A stretch of DNA of 64,000 nucleotides from Paramecium tetraurelia (GCF_000165425.1 NW_001798992.1:100902-164901); one strand, 5' to 3'. Shown: positions 12,972 through 26,775, counted from the first letter of the stretch. A program made the numbers and translations. The notes: generated by a model not told the origin, from the sequence alone.

Positions 12972-15900
12972 ATGAAAAAAAAGGAGAGTCCGCTCTTTGG
13001 CATAGATAATCCTCTCTATAGTTAGAATATCTCGTCTCCTCGATCTTAGGAACTACTACCAATTTACTCTAATGAAAATGAGCATGAGCAGCCAATGGAT
13101 GAAGCATTGAAAGAAAAGAGAAACATTTTCGAAAGAAATAATTTTAGGGCATTGAAAGACGGGCAAAAATAAGAAAGTTCTGAGGAAGATCTTTATTTGA
13201 GTAGCGTCAGGTAAATTATTAATCGGATCATTTAAGTGATAACAGATTTGATTAAGAATCTGTAAAATCAAGAACAAATTCCTTAATTCGCCACTAGAGA
13301 AGTGTTAGTATTTAGAAAAATCAAAAGGGAATTTTCAGCCCTTTGTAAAAAGTGAATACTGGATTAATAATTGATTCAACATACAATTTATAAGTTTAAG
13401 GAGTAAAATCAAGTTCCAAAATTGATAAATACTAGAGTTTTGTACAATAATTTGAATTGGAAGAAGACAAAATGAGAAAGAATAAGGAATTAATCTAGCA
13501 AAAGAGTAATCAAACTAACGAGCTTTCATCCAAAAAGGAATAGCGGAATAAATAAAGGGAAAATTGGGTAAAAATTATAGTGATTTACAGATTTAATGAA
13601 TGTATGGGCAGCGAAGGGGTTTATAATAATACGATTAGTATCCAGATTTATCTAATAGCTTAAGACAAAAACCGAAACCATAAAGTTTAGACTGCTAACA
13701 AGGAAAATATTTTCCGTCATTGGAGATGTGTCTAGTAATTTTGAATTTATCTTAATTTCTCGTTAAATTAAGTAATAGCCTAGTTTAGTATTAAAAATCT
13801 AATTTGTTAGTTTTTAATTTTGAAATATAATTTTCAGAAAAGAGCGACGAGACTACTACATTGTTTGGAAAATTGTTAAGATTTCTTAAGCAGGAATATC
13901 ATTGTAATAAGACCAGATAGCAAATTCAAAATAATTTGGGATATTTTGTTATTGCTTTTCATTGTGATGAACATATTTTACATCCCCATAAACATCAGTT
14001 TCAATATTTCAACCTCAGGTGTGTTTGAATACTTATTTGATTTGCTGCCATCATGGATTTTTGTTGCTGAAATCATTATTAATTTTAATACTGCTTATTA
14101 TGATAAGGGATTAATGCATGAAGATAGAAAGTCAATAGTGAAACATTATTTAAAAGACAATTTCTTTTGGGATTTAATTGTAGTAATACCATTTTTAATG
14201 TCTAATTTGGATATACCATTCGTTAGATATACCTTATTACTTAGATTGACGAGGTTGGCACCATTAATGGAAAGCATTGAAGAAATGTTGAATTTGGAGG
14301 TATGAATAAATAAATATGATGAGGAAAATATACAAATTGTTGTTGATCTTTTAAAACTTATCTTTTTTCTTGTTTTGACAGGTCACTTCTGTGGATGTGC
14401 ATGGCATTTTGTTGCCTTAACAGAATATGAATCATTTGGTATTACAGATAATTGGCTAACTCATTATGACCGATAGGCCTTTGATTATCATTGGTTTGAC
14501 AGATATATCATATCTCTTTATTGGAGTGTAATCACAACAGTTACAGTTGGCTATGGAGATATAGTACCTGTCACAACGTTTGAAAGGATATTTGTAATCA
14601 TTGTAACGCTATTGCTTTGTGGAGTGTTCGGTTATTCAATTTCAAATATTGGCAACATTTTTAAATAGATGTCCGATAAGAAGACTATCTACAAATTTAA
14701 ACTACGCCAAATTCATTCGCATATTAGAAAAAGAGGTCTCAATTTAAATCTATCATTAAAGGTAAGAGCTTCTTTAATGTCCTAGGTGAAGAAGTATTTT
14801 GAGTACTTTTTCCAACTGGAACAAGAAGAAGACAGCCACGCAGAAATATTCATCAGTCAATTAACCAAACATTTAAGAGAGGAAGTGTTGACTGATTTAT
14901 ATTGCAATACGCTTAAGAAGTCAAGATTCCTTAGAGAAAACTTTAAAGAAATAACCATCAATAATTTATGTCAATATGTTAAGGAGAAGAAAGTGTTGCC
15001 TGAAGAGGTTTTGTATTCTCGATTCGATCAACCTAGGAAAGTTTGGTTTATACTTTCAGGAGCCTTGGAATTTGTAGCAGATCACAAGAGTAATTTAAAT
15101 ATATGAATTTTACTAGATGAAAATGATTATTATGAAGCCACTGAAACTTTTCTCAAGAAGGTCAGTTCTGGGTAATGCATATGTATCTAATTTTAGAGCA
15201 GTATTAGGAGAGAGAGAGTTCATCACACAGCAGCCATATGAATACAAAGTAAGGGCTTTAAAATTCACATAAATGGCATATATTGAGTACTTATTTATTT
15301 GAAGTTTTCAATAGTTATGAGGATTTCATTAATGTAATTAGCGAGAATGATACAGAATATGAAATATTTTGTATGAAGAGAGATAGATTGTTGTTTAATC
15401 CTTAATTTAAAGGATCTGGAAATGTATGCGAAATTTGTGAATGGACTCATAACTTCATTTAGTAATTATCTAAAATTAATTGGATTAGATGCCCATTTGT
15501 ATTCTTGTAACCTAACTTCAATAAAATATCCAGTCGTTTCACTTCAGTTAGATTAAATAATAGAATCAAATTTCCATATCGTAATACAACGAAATCAAGA
15601 ACGAAAGAGTGTTTGAATAGTATATAAGAAGGAGCACTAAAAATAATCGTTGGCAATTTATCTGAAGAGTAAATCAATTAAGTTATAATAGAGAATATAC
15701 GGACGAATATTTAATATCTTTAGGATTTTAATTGACTTAGAATATGGAAATTGATTCTTAAAATGATGATGAATCATCCAAAAATTTAAATGATTCTCAA
15801 TCACCCACAATTACCGAAAAGCAAAGGTTATTTTAGAAGAAATGTGCAAAAACAATGTCTGGAGTTGCTACTATGGATTTTAAAGATGTTAAAGAAACAC

Positions 15901-16814
15901 ATGATTTGAAAAAAAGTATCATAAATTTCCAAAGGATTCAATTTGGAAAGGAAAAATAAAAAGGATTCTAAGTTCATAAGAAGGAATAAAATGAAAATGG
16001 AATAGAAGTATTAGAGCAATCATAGTTACTTGTTCTTCCAAATGCAACTAATGCTAGATACTTTTCAAAGTAATTTTAAGGTACTCCTCGTCGTTCATCA
16101 AATTTTGATGAGTTTGGTAGTCTTCAATTATCTCAAAAGTCAGGGAATTTTACAAGTCTATTAGAATAAGAATAGAACAAATTACTCATAAAACAAATCA
16201 GCAAAAATAGTGAATCAAGTGAAATGCAAGAATCTTTGATACGGAAATAGATTGAAAACCAAGAAAGGAGATTATAAGGTGGAGGGGAGTAGAGAAGGAA
16301 GAAAAGGAAAACAACGATTCAATTGGGATAGAAGCCTTAACGTAAGTCTTATTAACATTAATAATCAAATTTAAGTCCAGTTCTCTAATAATAATTTTAG
16401 AAGTAATAGCTGCCGGCAGTTTTGGATCAGAAATTAAAAAGATAAAGTATTGGAGAATCTAGGAAATAAATGTAAACAAATTAGATCACGAGTGTTGGTC
16501 AAATTGAAATGGATGGTGAATATGGTGAAAATATATAAGACGATTCATTGTAACAGAAGATTTTAGATATAGTTCATTCTAATGAAAATTATCAGGTGGA
16601 TTGTTGTAAACCTGCACTTATGTATTTCCCTGAGTTTAACATAGAGGTAATTCTAAAGAAAATCGAATACTACTATTTATTTGTGAAAGGAGTAGAAAAG
16701 AAAATGTACAAAAGAAGCAAATCTAGTAGAAACTTATTTGAAAGAATCAAACCCTCAAAAAATGCTACTATTAAAAGCTATTAGAACAACTCTAGATCGT
16801 AAGGAGAAGTATGA
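12972..16814 (+). CDS. CNG/HCN/EAG-type K+ channel with cyclic-nucleotide-binding-like region
   Basis: Six-TM K+ channel, expected in plasma or ciliary membrane. S1 follows the family lead-in IRPDSKFKIIWD (nt 13908 on). The pore helix and filter read TVTVGYGDIVP (about nt 14535-14570) and S6 follows. A C-linker and partial CNB domain run to about 15400, with a C-x2-C and CP motif, as in many ciliate channels. The tail is long, basic and Q-rich. Introns that restore frame: about 14761-14784, 15091-15117, 15172-15196, 15269-15296 and 15669-15691. Problems: exon structure between 13180 and 13860 is unresolved, and an in-frame TGA at 14303-14305 needs a 24-nt intron (14300-14323) ending GAG. TGA stop 16812-16814, tail to tail with the next channel gene. 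Confidence 0.82.
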
Positions 16815-16887
16815 AAATTAACTTGATCTCAATTCAATTTAGTTTAATTCAATTCAAATTTATACTTTAGTATTAATAATAATAAAT

Positions 16888-19800
16888 TCATTTCATCTTT
16901 TAAATTCTGTGCGAATGATAAATCTTCTAAACATCGCCCTCTTCAATTCCAGAACTACTAGTTTTATACAATGCAGGCTTAGGCTAATAATAGAAAGATA
17001 TCAAATACATTAATATAATCTCCTGCCAAATAATCATTTACCTAACCTTATAATTGAACTCTCTTATTTCTCCCTAACCCTCTTTTTTAATATATAGGAG
17101 GATTGTCATTCAATTATATTTTAGATTCCTAACTATCGATGCTTTTCTGTGTTACTGAATGTTTGATTGGTTCAGTATCCCTAACTGTACGTTGTGAAAA
17201 ATGTTGTTATTAAGTGATGATGTTGCCAATTATTTAACGAGCGTAAGACTTCCACAATTTGAAAGTAATTAATGTTATCAATAGAATATGCAAAATGTTG
17301 CCATTTCCATCTAATCTAAGTTATGGTCCAATGTTAGTCCTTCTCTGTCTTAATCCGCCTCTTCTATAATAGGCTAATCTAAATTGAACTGTCTTATGAA
17401 ATTAATTCATCTTTCTTGCAGCCATTACAGAGCATTACTCAAAGATTTGTTGCTCATATCTATGATAGAAAATCTCATATAATAATTGATTGTAGGATAT
17501 GTTATCTTGCATATCGCAAAACAGATTGAATTGTAAACTTAGTTTAGCAGCATCCCACAAATTATCATAGGGTTTACATCCTAGAGGTTCTTTAATTTCA
17601 ATCAATAAATGAGGCAAATATCTAATACTCAACACCTGCCCATTTTAACTAGAAAACTTGAACCATGCCTTTCTAAAAGAATCAATATTTTCTACGTATG
17701 TTTAAAGGACGGAGTCTTAATTGTTGAAAAAGAATTCAAATTGCTCAATCATGGCCAAAATAAATAAATTCAAAAATGTGTAATTAGATATCAGCATAAA
17801 AGAGATAAAATAGATTTGGGCATAGGGTGAACCACAATATTTAGGGTCTTCTGAACAATAGGGGTTGTGATGCATACAATCATTCATTATGGAACGAAAG
17901 TCATCACCACTAACACATTTGAAGAGGGTCAACATGGCTGACCAAAAGTTTGAAAAGTTAATCAAATCATTAATTACCTCTCCCTTGTCTATGTTTCCAT
18001 ATAACATAATTCCATAAAATGCATATACAATCATTATTAAGAGAAGTATGAAAAGAATCTTCAACATAAATGGAAATGCAAAGTACATAACTCTTACCAA
18101 TCTTTAGAGATTCTACATTTTTTGAAATATGATGATAACTCTTAAATTTCTAAGAGTGTACAAAACTCTTAACAATTAATAGTGCTATGTTAATTGAGTT
18201 GAATTGCTATATACGTGAAACCAATTGTATTCGTAGTCAAGAATCAAGTCTACAACCCCCAAAACAATTACAAAGGAAGTATACAGTCTCCATAAATTAT
18301 CTTTGAATCTATTGATCCCCAAAATCAAACATTGAAGCAGCAATTAGCCAGCAAAAACCGAAGAACAAATGTGATGAATTGTATTTATTTAATCATTAAA
18401 ATCATGCTCACCTGTATGATGAATCATCATTATAGCAATGCAATTCACTAGCAGAACACAAAATATGAATGCATCAAAATATTTGTTCATGACGAGAATA
18501 TTTAATAACCTTCTAAATTAAGATTTAGGAATTTAAGCTCTGATAGGATGATCGCGTAGAATGATTTCTGACACCTATATATAATCCAATTGAGCCTAAG
18601 TTAATTATTGGTTTTCAATTTGCTTAGAATTAGCTTTTAAATTGATAAATAATACACCCGTAAATAACTGTAAGAAAAACATGGCTCCAATTGTACAAAA
18701 TGCAAAATAAAAAAGATATGCTGGAATTTAGCTGAAATACAGTTGCGGACCATCTGAAGCCATTCTGCTATTCTAAGACACCCATAAAATTGAACTCCAT
18801 CCATCAAAAGTTGAAATAATGAACAAAGTAGGCATTGCAGTAGTAATATTATCAAAATTATGTTTATAAACTCTCCATTCTTTTCCTAATCTTGTACACT
18901 CACCCTAACCAACATCATAATTGGTTTATTCCTCACAAAATCCCATTTTATCTGAAAACAGCATCATCGAAAATACAGCGAACATCAACCATACAAGAAG
19001 TAATACTACGAATACGTTGATGATATCAAATAATGATTAAGTTATAGCAGCCCTTACTCTGACCACCCATTTTATCCTATAAAGTAATTTCAAAGGTCTA
19101 AAAAATAGAAAAGTCTCTATCACCATAAAAATAGGAAGATGAACAATCTAGAATATTTCAATATAATAAACCAATATGTACACCAAATCAACCACCTTCC
19201 AAGTATACTATTAGATAAAAATTTATAAATACGTTGAGGTATGATCCATTATCCATGAATGCTCCAAAAGCGATTGATTTGATTACAAATTCAATAAAAA
19301 TTACTGAATTCAAAATAAATAATGCAGTAACAAACTATGGTTGTTGCTAAATATCTTATGGGAGTGTTAAATAAATAGTAGTGAGGAATAATGTTAAATC
19401 AATAAAATATTTTGTATAGTTGCTCAAACTAATTCTATAGAAGAACTATCTCAAAGAATTTGATTTACTAAAATAATAGAAGGATTAAACGCAATCAACT
19501 CCTTAGTACATCTTTAAATTATGTTTAAACATTTTTTTGGAGATTTGTTCAACCTTCTCTTTTAGATATTTTATAGTTTTTGATTCTGAACTTTTCAATC
19601 TATGCATATTAGTTTTGCTCTTTAACCTACTGAAATCCTCTTTGATTTTCTTTCTCTCTTCATCATTTGGGTCGAATCTTTTAGTTATAGCTGAATGAAA
19701 TAGTTACTAATCAAAATAGTTATCTCTTTTGATTTATACTAAAATATTGTTTGCAGATGCTTGAACATTGTCGTTGGATTCGCTTTCCTATAATCTCTTA

Positions 19801-22790
19801 TTGAGAAATTGTGGTTAATATTAATATTATTTAACAGATGAAGAAGAGGAGTTTGAATCAGATTCGGATTCTGAATCATTTTCCGAAAGTTCTGAATCTA
19901 ATTTTTTGTTTAATTTATTTTTTTATTTGATCTTTTCTATCATAAATTCATTCTGTTCGTTTGTAGATTCTCTTTCTAAGTATTGACTAAATCCATCCAA
20001 TAATATTGCCATCATGATGCCAAATATAAAATAGTTAAGTGTAAACACTAATGCTATAGAGTAAGTGATCGATAATTCTGTCTGCACTTCTGTCCCAACT
20101 TTATAAACTCCAAACCAATCATCATTTGTCATTATATTAAATACAGTCATAAATGCTATTATTGGATCATCGAATGAATGCATGTAACCATTTTCATGGT
20201 ACTTATCCAATTTGTTACCATACAACTCCATTCCAATCAAACCAAATGTCAAAATCATAAAGAACATCAAAAATGCCAAGTAAATATAGGATTTGTAAGT
20301 AATTTATGCAATTGCCCCAATTATTCTAGCCATCTAGATATAAGCTATGCATCTATAGAATAATAGACACTTTGTAGATCTCATCAATTTTAAGTATTAT
20401 TCGCTTAGATTCAAGTAGTCACTAAACCCAAATTCAATCACACCTAAAATAACAACAAGTAGTTCTATTACAAAATATTTATTTTTGGCTATTCTTCCTA
20501 ATATCACTATAATAAATTACTTGGTTTATGCACTATCAACTAAAATATAATTTCAATAGATAATAATATAGTGGCAATATCTTCTACTTGACTAATTATC
20601 TTTCTCTTGATTATACCCTATGAAGCCAAAAAAAATGTATTAATAAGAATTGTTAAATCAAAAAATAATTTAGTTAGTTTGAAATGCATTATTTTAAATG
20701 AGTATTTCTGTAAAGTTATAAAAATTCCACTTAAGGATATCTACCAAATTTGAATGTTTCTTTCATTTAATTGTTGAAAAATATCATCAAATTTTTTAAT
20801 TACAATTTAATTGTTTTTCAAAACATTGTTGCCAGACCAAATTTTCGATTTTATGTATTTTTTCTTAATCTCTTTTCTCACTAGCTTTTTGTATTCCTCT
20901 TAACACCTGGGTTCCTTTTGCTGTTTAAAATTAAAATTTGCATTGATTCTTTTCACTGCCTCAACATAATCTAAATATGTTCCATTTATTAGCACTTTTA
21001 ACTAACCCTAATCATTTATTGTAAATGGTTAGCCTAGAGAATATTCAGGAATAACTGAGTATCCTCTCATGAAATAAGGAAACATTCTTCGTTATTTTTC
21101 AACATCTTCTTTTATATGAATTTCTCTATTGTTTTAAGAACAGGAATCTGAACTTTATTTTTTGCCATGTATCTCCGATTTGTTTTCATTCTCCTTTTTC
21201 ATTCTATTTGAAGTCTTCATTGGCAATTAAGCTAGAGATTTCTAGACATTTGAAGGAGAAGTCTCTATCTCTTCTAATTTACTAGATTTTCTATATTGAC
21301 TTTAAACTAGCTATTTTTTCTTTTAAATCGGTTTGTAGTATAAGGTCTTCTTTTTCAATCTTTTAGAATTTTAAAATGGTGTTTTTCTTAAAACTTGAAA
21401 AAGAGATTTCCTTAAAACATCCAAATGGCTTGTCTATACATAATTGTATTTATAATCTATATATTTTTCCAGTAAAAATGAGGATCTACTAAATTTCTTA
21501 ATTGTTTCTTAAATTTTAGGATTTGAACTAAATATCTTAATATCCAAGTTCAGAAAATATTTCTATATAATTTAAAATTTGGGTAGAAGTAGCAATTTCA
21601 AAGAAAAGTTCTTAATTTAATTCTTTATTTGTGTAAAATTACTTATGTCTATTCTATTCTCATTGATCATACTTCCTAATAAAGGTCGAAGCTGCCCACC
21701 ACTATATTGTTGTACTCCATTAATCAGAGGTTCATTTATCAAGATATCATTTGAGTTTGAAAATAGGAAAGTATTCATTTATTTTATGAAATCATACAGT
21801 CCTATTCTCTTCAAATTCGATTAGCTAATAAACTTCTCCTTTTTATCTGGTTTTACTATCTATCTAAATTACATTTCACTAAAATGAATCTTGAATACTG
21901 CAATGGGAAGATTAAATCCGAAAAAGCCTCCAACAAATATTATTAGCACATAATAAATCCAAACAATAGGATGGAATGCTCTAATTGTATATTGCATAAC
22001 CCAACTCCAATCATCCATTGTTACAGTTTTCAAAATAAGAACAAATGAATAGATAATGTTATTAAAGTTTGTTGGAATATTATAGGAATGATTTGTTGCT
22101 TGACAAGTAGTTCCATCTGGACAATGACCTTGTCTACATTATATCCAGTCTGATTCATCTGATGGTAAGCATCTTTCATTAAACAAACCCATAAACAATG
22201 ATGTTCCTAAAGATGCAAAAAATAGAACAAATAATATAACAATTGCCGTTGATTCTAACATAAATTTTAATGATTCTATTAATGCGTCTATCATTTTTTA
22301 TAATCCTTGGTATACTAAATGTAATTTACCTGCAAAAATGAATCCTAGATGTTTCAGCAATCTTGTCATTCTTAACGGAGTGATATCTAATACAGCTGAA
22401 AAATACATCAGATGATAGTAATATAGAATGATTAAAGATGCATCAATTACTCTTGAAATAAAGATGAATTTCGTACGAAACAGTCCAAAAGCTAAAAGTT
22501 ATAATACTATATCAACTACGTAAAACCAGAAAAACGCTATATTCTAATTTATAATAATTACTAATATCAAATTCTGCAAATCGATTATCTTTATCGTACA
22601 TATGCTCAAATACAAAAATTACAATGTTACTCAATGTTACTAAAGTCAAGATATATTAATATAATCTTGATCTCACTATGATTTTAGAGATCCTCCTAGT
22701 AACTAAATATAAATATAGGAAGGTTTTTCTCAATTTTAACATTTTGTACCTATCCATATAAGAGCTCTCAATTATTTCTTATTATTACAT
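16888..22790 (-). CDS. second four-repeat voltage-gated cation channel alpha subunit
   Basis: Paralogue of the channel at 19-6322. Minus-strand reading gives four repeats. Pore motifs are TMDDW (near 22010), TNDDW (near 20120), FDGW (near 18803) and SGDDF (near 17905); all have Asp at the filter, but repeat IV has Phe in place of the usual Trp. An inter-repeat I-II linker is rich in basic residues. The C-terminal soluble region (16900-17700) parallels that of the paralogue, including an EEGDV segment just before the stop. Introns are tiny, e.g. one of 28 nt in repeat I (near 22495) that removes a TGA. First in-frame ATG is 22790; the N-terminus is shorter than in the paralogue, so an upstream exon is possible. 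TGA 16888-16890. Confidence 0.83.
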
Positions 22791-23010
22791 AAATCAAATG
22801 ATATTTTTTAAAACTTTGGAGTTTTCTATATTTTATAAATTATGAGCCATCATTACAATTTATTCTTTAACAAATTTTCTCATATTATTTGGACAAGTTT
22901 TATAACTAATCAAAAGCCTATTAATGAATTATTATTTTATTACAGCAATAGAAGATTAGGATTGCGAATTAATTGACGAAGGACCGAATCCGTCGAGTGA
23001 AAGATGTAAA

Positions 23011-23783
23011 TCAGAGACTCTGGGGCACAAATAGGTTGACTTATTTATATTATTGGTTTACACTAATTTCAGCCATTGGAGTTTACATGGAAAACTGTGG
23101 ACTAAAACAAAAGTTTTCATTTTGCTATTAAACTATTTACAGATCCTATTTCTCCTTTTATTAAGCACTTGCATTTGATTAGTTATCATCATTTTAAGGG
23201 CTCGAAAATATTTCAGATAATTCTTAATTCTTGCTATTTTTTTAATATTAATTTCTCCTTTTAATAGTCGAGTCAAACTATTCTATCTCTTAATTCAGTA
23301 AGTAGTTATTAAGCGTACCCTTATCAACCATCTTGTCAAATAATTTTTACTAAATTTCCTCCCTAAAAATCATAGGTTACATTACTACTTTTAAGTATCC
23401 TTTTGGCTTTTAGTCTATCTAATTGTTTTCGAGAATACATCTTGTGTTTATTGGTTTAGATTCCTTCTCATTCTTGAAGAAGAATGTGATTTGATTGTTT
23501 TTACAGAATTCACACTTGAATCTGAACTTCCAGATTATATTGACTTTTGGATAGAAACATCACTATCTGATTCTGAGTCAGATATGCGTTTAAGATTGGC
23601 AGGAAATTGATTAGCTTATTTAAGCTCCTGTCTCTCTAATATATTACATCTTTTGATTTATTTGCTCGTCCTTAATTATTTTGGTCTCCTTTTTGGATTA
23701 TCCTCAGATTAAAACGATGTGGTGTTGTTGTTAACAACTATTGTTTTAGAGGGATACCTCTTTCTGGGATTTAGAGATTGCAT
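23011..23783 (-). CDS. Ser/Asp/Gln-rich protein of unknown function
   Basis: About 248 residues after removing one 26-nt intron (23363-23388). The N-terminus is strongly basic (RKRYPS, KRRPKQL) and could act as a nuclear localisation signal (inference). A central SDSESDSDVS acidic/serine cluster and a Q/N-rich C-terminal half follow. There is no recognisable domain or transmembrane segment. The start is the ATG at 23783 after AT-rich DNA; TGA at 23011-23013. Low-complexity regulatory proteins of this type are common in ciliates. Confidence 0.6.
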
Positions 23784-25152
23784 AAATTAAATAATATTTA
23801 AAAACTAATTCACTCAATAAAACTTGAGAAGATACTACTTTTTACTCACAACCTACAATCTCTGCAATAACAGAAATTTCGAAACTATCATTTATTCTGT
23901 AATACTATTGATTATAAATAGTTAGATACTCTATTTTAATTTAGGGTTGCAGGGTTTTAATAATATTAATCCGCATTTTGATTTAAAGCAAATAATATGA
24001 GTTTCAATTTATTAAATTACTTTCTAAATAAAAAATCTCCAATCTCTTTTTTTGTGACTTAATAATGATAATTTAATTTTCTTGACACAATAATCTTATA
24101 ATTCAATAATCCAAGATAGATATTTTAATTTATTATTAATTAAGGTTTTCTGTTGGAATTAATCAAGTTCTAATGTTGTAAGGTTTTTTTTGTCTCATTT
24201 GATCAACTAGTGTAATTTATTTAGTTATCGAATATATATTAACTAGACTTTAATAATGGAATTTATATCTAATAAATAAATTTAATACAGAATAAATAGT
24301 TTTAATAATAGTATTATTTGATTATTCACTTTTTTTGGTTCTCCTTTTGTAAATTTACAATAGACTAATAATTATTCAATAAATTTTTGTGTTAATGGAA
24401 TTTTTATGTTATTCTGATATTGAATTAAAGTAATAAGATAACGTATAAAAAATAGCAGAATTAAGTATTTATGTTTCAATGACTATAAAAACAGTAAGAT
24501 AATGAGAACTAATCATAGCGCAAACGAATATTTCTATAATTTACTGTGTATCCGCAGTGTTGTCAAAAATACTCTTTTTGAGGAGGGAGTTGTCCATTAA
24601 AAATATCTTAAAATTCTTTATAAATACTTTTTTTGTTTTTATCATTCATTGATTAATTTGTAAAAGGAGGCACGCATGATAATCATTTCCCAAGATTGGA
24701 TTTTTTGTATTACTATCGTATATGTTATAAATAAATTTAGATATTTTTGTTTTATCCAGTTTTTATCAATTAAGAGTGATATAAATCTAATTACTATCAA
24801 AAAAGTGATCAGGAATAAATCTATATTCTGATTCTTAATTTCTTATTTTGTTATTATGATTAGGTATACAATGAAATCATTAGAGAAATAAATTAAAGAA
24901 AATGAGAGAAACTCAAATTAACATTTCCCTATGAATTTTACACTTTAAAATGATTATTATTATTTTTGATTTTATCCATATTATACAAATATTCAGTTTT
25001 AAATAATTTGTTTCTTAATTAATTCAGACTTTACTATTCTACTTTGAAATTTAAACTGATAAAAGTCTGCAATTTAGCAATAATTTTTGATATATTTACT
25101 AGAAAAGTTTAGCATTATTATATATTTTTAATCAGAGATTTTATGAAAAAGA
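23784..25152. other. long gene-poor AT-rich region
   Basis: Nearly 1.4 kb without a supported coding frame. A slightly G+C-richer patch lies at about 24515-24690 (contains GTGTATCCGCAGTGTTGTC and GAGGAGGGAGTTGTCC) inside otherwise very AT-rich DNA. It could be part of a non-coding RNA, but I cannot assign a class. Confidence 0.45.
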
Positions 25153-25223
25153 GGGACCATATGGGAGTTGAACCCATGCTTGACTTACCCGAATCTTCCA
25201 TACTACCGTTATACTAATGACTC
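25153..25223 (-). tRNA. degenerate tRNA-like element, anticodon loop resembling tRNA-Pro(CGG)
   Basis: Read on the minus strand it has a TA after the acceptor, an AACGGTAG D-loop with GG, a perfect T arm (ATGGG-TTCAACT-CCCAT) and an acceptor with one mismatch. The seven-base anticodon loop TTCGGGT is the usual one of tRNA-Pro with anticodon CGG. However, the anticodon stem (GAAGA against AAGTC) pairs at only two of five positions. Total length 71 nt. It is therefore a pseudogene, a diverged tRNA, or a tRNA whose anticodon arm I have misplaced. Confidence 0.4.
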
Positions 25224-25833
25224 TGTTAAACTTTTTCATTTAATGATTTAATACTATTTTTTTTACATCTTTATTATTTGTTTTAGCAGTGCCTCCTTGA
25301 GAATATCTAAAAATACCACAATCTTGTTACAGATATTTTCAGATAAAATTAATTATTTACATACAATCAACTTTAAGAAACAATAATTGCTCTTGCAATT
25401 AAAGAAAAATAAAGAACAAAAAAAATTCGAAAATGATGATTGTCTTTATACCAATTTACATATGGTAATTTAGTTAAATTATCAAAACTTAACAGTTTTT
25501 TGATTAGACTAGTAGAATCCTTCAAAGTAGATTTTTTGATAATAGTTGACTTGTCAATTTATGTATTAGAAATTATTTAAAATCCTTAATTATTGAAAAC
25601 TACTCTTAAAAGAATGAATAAATTACAATACTATTTTTCTTAAATGATAGAAATTACAAGTAGAAAAAGGTGTCTAAAATTTCTATCAGAGAATGATGCT
25701 TTAAAAAGTTGACCCTGGGGATAGAATTTAATGAAGCTTGTGAGGAAAATCTGGAGTTTTTTCGAAGGTGTTAGAGAAATTATAGATAAAATCTAGAAGA
25801 TTCTTAGGCTTATAATCATTTGATTTAGACAAA
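25224..25833. other. AT-rich region upstream of a membrane-protein gene
   Basis: No firm feature. At 25732 an ATG opens a short protein-like frame (MKLVRKIWSFFEGVREII) that ends at a TGA before 25834. It could be an alternative first exon of the following gene if a small intron joined the frames, but no intron of the right length is obvious. Confidence 0.4.
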
Positions 25834-26775
25834 ATGTATTTTATGAATTTTTATAACATAATTTGTTATTTTTTTAGTACAATCATTTTAATAGCAACTA
25901 AGTTTCTATTTCAAAATTTCGTGTTGTACAAAAATTATTCAACAGTGTTAACCTTAATGAGACACTTTAACCATATCATTTATTTAACTGCATCTCAATA
26001 AGAAATTGAGTTTTGCGCAATTTCAGACACATATAAATATTTTCATCCAGAAACAATGGAAGAATTCATACCTCAATATTCTGATTCTAAACCGAAAATT
26101 TAATCATCAATATACTATGTACCTGATCGAACGATAGCCTATAATAAAAACATATGTATTTTTCAAAAATTTGCTCAAATCCCTTATTATCAATTATCTG
26201 ACAATTGTCATATCAAACATGGAATAAATTTCGATATGCCTAATATCAAATTAGCTTCCTTTTTATTTGTAGCCTCGACCGAACCCTTGATAGTTTACTT
26301 TTACAGTAGATTGGTTGTAAATGACTAATATCTTATGCACATCAACGATTTACAAAATCAATTGGGCAATTCATAATTAGATTATAAACTGAGACAGTTT
26401 TGGATTCAAGTAATAGAGTCTCATAATTTTCCTGTGAATTTCAAGCGTTCTTAATTAATTCAAGTAGATTTTCAGTAATACAATGGAGTTTTAAAGGTTT
26501 CTTAAATAAACAATAATGTCATTCATCCGAAGGTCCTTAAGGATGCTTTTGAAATGGATAAGAGAATGGTGATGACCAAATATAATAACATAAGAAATCT
26601 GATTAAAAAAAAATTGAAAAATTTTAGGATGTAGGAGAGCCTTTTCGTAGCTCTGCAAGAATTAACAAAAGATAAAGCATAGGAGTAAAGACATGATGAT
26701 TCATTTCAAATTTTAATTGATTATAATAGAGTAGGCAAGAGAGTTTACAACTATGTAGAATCAACGTGTCCATGA
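25834..26775 (+). CDS. membrane-anchored protein of unknown function
   Basis: Single frame of 313 residues, ATG 25834 to TGA 26773-26775, no intron needed. The N-terminus is strongly hydrophobic (about residues 1-30, including NIICYFFSTIILIATKFLF) and looks like a signal anchor. The remainder is soluble, with mixed charge and Lys-rich stretches near residue 240 (IKKKLKNF). Family not recognised. An upstream in-frame exon cannot be excluded. Confidence 0.6.
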
